DNA from: an uncultured Chloroflexaceae bacterium
GTDB lineage: Bacteria; Chloroflexota; Chloroflexia; Chloroflexales; Chloroflexaceae
Reading direction: 5' to 3'
DNA length: 7,464 nucleotides
Assembly (NCBI GenBank): GCA_937141995.1
Contig: CAKZQX010000992.1
Location: 1 to 7,464, forward strand
Shown here: positions 5,299 through 7,464 of the stretch, piece after piece
How positions within the stretch are numbered: the stretch's first letter is position 1
Layout of the letters: the number at the start of each line of letters is the position of its first letter
Notes under the pieces: model-generated
What the model was told of the DNA's origin: nothing
The model's database searches: none
The model's input: only the letters and a program-made list of their open reading frames with translations
Translations under genes and position numbers: made by a program

Positions 5299-6904
5299 TA
5301 TTGATCTGCTGCTTGAGGCACTGCCGCCACATATTCAGCAAGCTTTACTCCAGGGGGAAGAAAACCCGGAAGATCTCCTCGAAATTGTACTTGACCTCGG
5401 TCGCCTGCCAGAGGCGCGCTACCCCGATCAGGAACGCTTCCTGAGTGATCTGGAAATTACCCGTGAGGATATTGAATATGTTACTTCCCGGATTGGCGAT
5501 TTTGGGGAGGATAACCGGGCCGGTATTCCTCGCACGTTGCACCGCATCTCGGCGATTCGTAACCGTAAAGGCATGGTGATTGGCCTGACATGCCGCGTAG
5601 GGCGCGCGGTCTTTGGGACGGTGAGTATAATTCGCGATCTGATTGAGTCCGGTCAGAGCATTTTGCTGCTCGGACGGCCGGGTACCGGCAAGACGACACT
5701 GCTGCGGGAGACGGCACGGGTACAGGCCGAGGAGTTTCGCAAGCGCGTGGTGATCGTCGATACCTCCAACGAAATTGCCGGCGACGGCGATATCCCGCAT
5801 CCGGGGATCGGCCGCGCGCGGCGCATGCAGGTGCCCCGCCCGGCAGAACAGCACGCGGTGATGATCGAGGCTGTGGAGAATCACATGCCCGAAGTGATTG
5901 TCATCGACGAGATCGGTACCGAACTGGAAGCCCAGGCCGCGCGCACCATTGCCGAGCGCGGTGTGCAACTGATCGGTACGGCGCACGGAAACTCGCTCGA
6001 CAACTTGATGCTCAACCCGACGCTGTCCGATCTGATTGGCGGGATCCAGGCGGTAACGCTGGGCGACGAGGAGGCCCGGCGGCGCGGCACCCAGAAGACG
6101 GTTTTGGAGCGCAAAGCGCCCCCCACCTTTGATGTGCTGGTTGAGATCCAGAGTTGGGATAGTGTGGCGGTCTACTCCGATGTAGCATCCGCGGTGGATT
6201 CTATTCTGCGGGGCGAAGAGCCACAGCCGGAACGACGCGAGAAAGACGCCGACGGACAGGTACAGGTTACACAGCCTCCCCCGCGTGAGTCGCCGGAGAT
6301 GACCGTACAGCGGCGGAATGTAACGAACCGACCGGATCGCACTCTGCCCTGGGCCCGCGAACGGGAGCGCAACGGCAGTTCCGCCCCGGCAACCCCGGCG
6401 AAAGTGCAGCCAAAGCAGCGTATTTTTCCGTTTGGCGTCAGCCGCAATCGGCTCGAAAATGCGATCGACCGGCTGCATGTTCCGGCGGTCATCGTGCGCG
6501 ATATGCATGAGGCGACCCTGGTTATGACGCTCAAGAACTACTACCGCCAGAGTGCGCAGCGGTTGCGCCAGGCCGAGGAGCGGGGTATTCCGGTCTATGT
6601 GCTGCGCAACAACACTATTACCCAGATGGAGCGGCAACTTGCTACCATTTTTCAGCTCAACCTGGCCGAGGAAGACCAGTTGTCCTATCAGAGCGATGCC
6701 AGTGGCGGCACTATCGAAGATGCGATGCTGGAGGCCGAAACTGCCATCACTCAGGTGATGAATGGCGAACGCAGCACGGTCGAACTCGCACCCCGGAGCA
6801 GCTATATTCGCCGGTTGCAGCACCAGATGGCTGACCGCTACAGCCTGGACTCGCGGAGTTATGGAAGCGAACCATATCGGGGGGTCAAGATCTTCCGATC
6901 CTGA
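5267..6904 (+). CDS. R3H domain AAA-type ATPase, SpoIIIAA/Ycf45-like
   Basis: 545 residues. The N-terminal part (about 10-115) contains the conserved segment RNRKGMVIGLTCRVGRAVFG (98-117). The ATPase core has Walker A GRPGTGKTT (136-144), a VVIVDTSNEI strand (161-170), Walker B VIVIDEIG (210-217) and a sensor-like GTAHGNSL (237-244). This arrangement matches the SpoIIIAA/Ycf45 ATPases of cyanobacteria, plastids and Chloroflexota. A charged, Pro-rich linker (about 315-385) joins it to a C-terminal part that includes a small alpha/beta region (385-465) and an R3H domain at 511-545 with R515-x3-H519 in SSYIRRLQHQMADRY. R3H domains bind single-stranded nucleic acid, so an ATP-driven RNA or DNA role is likely, but the true function is not known. 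The protein is cytoplasmic with no membrane segment. The start at 5267 has a ribosome site, and the next in-frame Met is near residue 103. It lies between the GNAT-like gene and tmk. Confidence 0.93.
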   Translation: MSVERREVTSNIDLLLEALPPHIQQALLQGEENPEDLLEIVLDLGRLPEARYPDQERFLSDLEITREDIEYVTSRIGDFGEDNRAGIPRTLHRISAIRNRKGMVIGLTCRVGRAVFGTVSIIRDLIESGQSILLLGRPGTGKTTLLRETARVQAEEFRKRVVIVDTSNEIAGDGDIPHPGIGRARRMQVPRPAEQHAVMIEAVENHMPEVIVIDEIGTELEAQAARTIAERGVQLIGTAHGNSLDNLMLNPTLSDLIGGIQAVTLGDEEARRRGTQKTVLERKAPPTFDVLVEIQSWDSVAVYSDVASAVDSILRGEEPQPERREKDADGQVQVTQPPPRESPEMTVQRRNVTNRPDRTLPWARERERNGSSAPATPAKVQPKQRIFPFGVSRNRLENAIDRLHVPAVIVRDMHEATLVMTLKNYYRQSAQRLRQAEERGIPVYVLRNNTITQMERQLATIFQLNLAEEDQLSYQSDASGGTIEDAMLEAETAITQVMNGERSTVELAPRSSYIRRLQHQMADRYSLDSRSYGSEPYRGVKIFRS

Positions 6905-6918
6905 GACGGAATATTCGT

Positions 6919-7464
6919 ATGGGGCTATTTATCACTTTTGAGGGCTTAGAAGGATGCGGCAAGAGCACCCAGGCGCGGTTGCTGTATGAACGCTTGCAGG
7001 CGCGGGGCTACCCCGTTATTCTGACGCGTGAGCCGGGCGGCACACGCATCGGCGAGATGATCCGCCGTATTCTGGTGGATTTACAGCATACGGAGATGGC
7101 GGCAACTACAGAGGCTCTGCTCTTTGCCGCCGCCCGGGCGCAACTCGTCAGCGAGTTGATCCGGCCCTACCTGGCGACCGGCGGCATTGTTCTGTGTGAC
7201 CGCTATGCCGACTCGACCTATGCCTATCAGGGCTATGGGTTGGGGCGGGATCTGGATGAACTCCACGCTATTATCAAGGTGGCGACGGGTGGCCTGGTGC
7301 CGGACCTGACCTTCTACCTGGATCTATCGCCGGAAGAGGGGTTGGAGCGCAAACTGCGGGCCCGCCGGGAGTATGCCGGGAGCGCACATAGTCACTGGCA
7401 GCCGGGCGGCGCGCGGGATCAGGGCACCGGGCAACCACCATCACCAACTGCCCCAATTGCCGGA
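6919..7464 (+). CDS. tmk: Thymidylate kinase (C-terminus outside window)
   Basis: Thymidylate kinase phosphorylates dTMP to dTDP using ATP, an essential step of dTTP synthesis in the cytoplasm. The 182 codons in view are open to the window edge, and about 50-60 further residues would be expected. Visible motifs are P-loop FEGLEGCGKSTQ (7-18), TREPGGT (36-42, dTMP binding), DRYADSTYAYQG (94-105), and DLTFYLDLSPEEGLERKLRARR (129-150) leading into the LID. The Gly-containing P-loop without an extra Arg is of the bacterial type, in which the LID supplies basic residues. The LID then runs into an atypical Gly/Pro/Ser-rich segment (about 153-182) where DR-x-E-like residues are usually found. The start lies 14 bp after the R3H ATPase stop, with no strong ribosome site, so coupling to the upstream gene is likely. 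Confidence 0.95.
   Translation, partial: MGLFITFEGLEGCGKSTQARLLYERLQARGYPVILTREPGGTRIGEMIRRILVDLQHTEMAATTEALLFAAARAQLVSELIRPYLATGGIVLCDRYADSTYAYQGYGLGRDLDELHAIIKVATGGLVPDLTFYLDLSPEEGLERKLRARREYAGSAHSHWQPGGARDQGTGQPPSPTAPIAG

Noticed and set aside
5345..6823. 492-codon minus-strand frame opposite the R3H ATPase
   Set aside because: The plus-strand frame carries clear Walker A, Walker B and R3H motifs. The antisense frame is a by-product of GC-rich codon bias and shows no domain.

Overview
The window looks like ordinary chromosome from a GC-rich bacterium, most likely a member of the Chloroflexota (Chloroflexus/Roseiflexus type). This rests on recognisable protein types (a SpoIIIAA/Ycf45-like R3H ATPase next to tmk, a PdxS/PdxT vitamin B6 route, a membrane-anchored DUF4097 protein) and on general sequence character. 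It is an inference from memory, not a database result. I see no rRNA, tRNA, CRISPR array, phage gene or transposase gene.

Layout. On the minus strand, from about 1223 down to 1, lie a small NYN/YacP-like predicted nuclease (726-1223) and a small acidic protein of unknown function (1-435, cut by the window edge). Between them is a 172-bp element (539-710) with 14-bp terminal inverted repeats matching at 13 positions and a 3-bp TGA duplication on each side. It has no gene of its own and looks like a MITE. Divergently, on the plus strand, is a membrane-anchored DUF4097 beta-repeat protein (1397-2479).

Next come pdxS (2650-3531) and pdxT (3601-4173), which together encode the complete two-subunit pyridoxal 5'-phosphate synthase. 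PdxT releases ammonia from glutamine, and PdxS condenses it with a pentose phosphate and a triose phosphate. The 69-bp spacer between them holds nested perfect inverted repeats. A purine/G-rich tract follows pdxT.

The right part is a tight plus-strand gene set: a protein that looks like two GNAT-like folds in tandem (4270-5298), an R3H-domain AAA-type ATPase whose start overlaps it by 32 bp (5267-6904), and thymidylate kinase tmk (6919 to the window end, truncated), 14 bp further on. The overlap and short gap suggest co-transcription.

Promoter-like sites include an identical extended -10 (TGGTACAAT) in front of both the NYN gene and pdxS. In front of the NYN gene it sits so close to the ATG that the mRNA is probably leaderless. 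No striking new multi-gene system is evident. The best leads are the MITE-like element, the structured pdxS-pdxT spacer, the uncharacterised GNAT-like protein coupled to the R3H ATPase, and an unusual LID segment in tmk.
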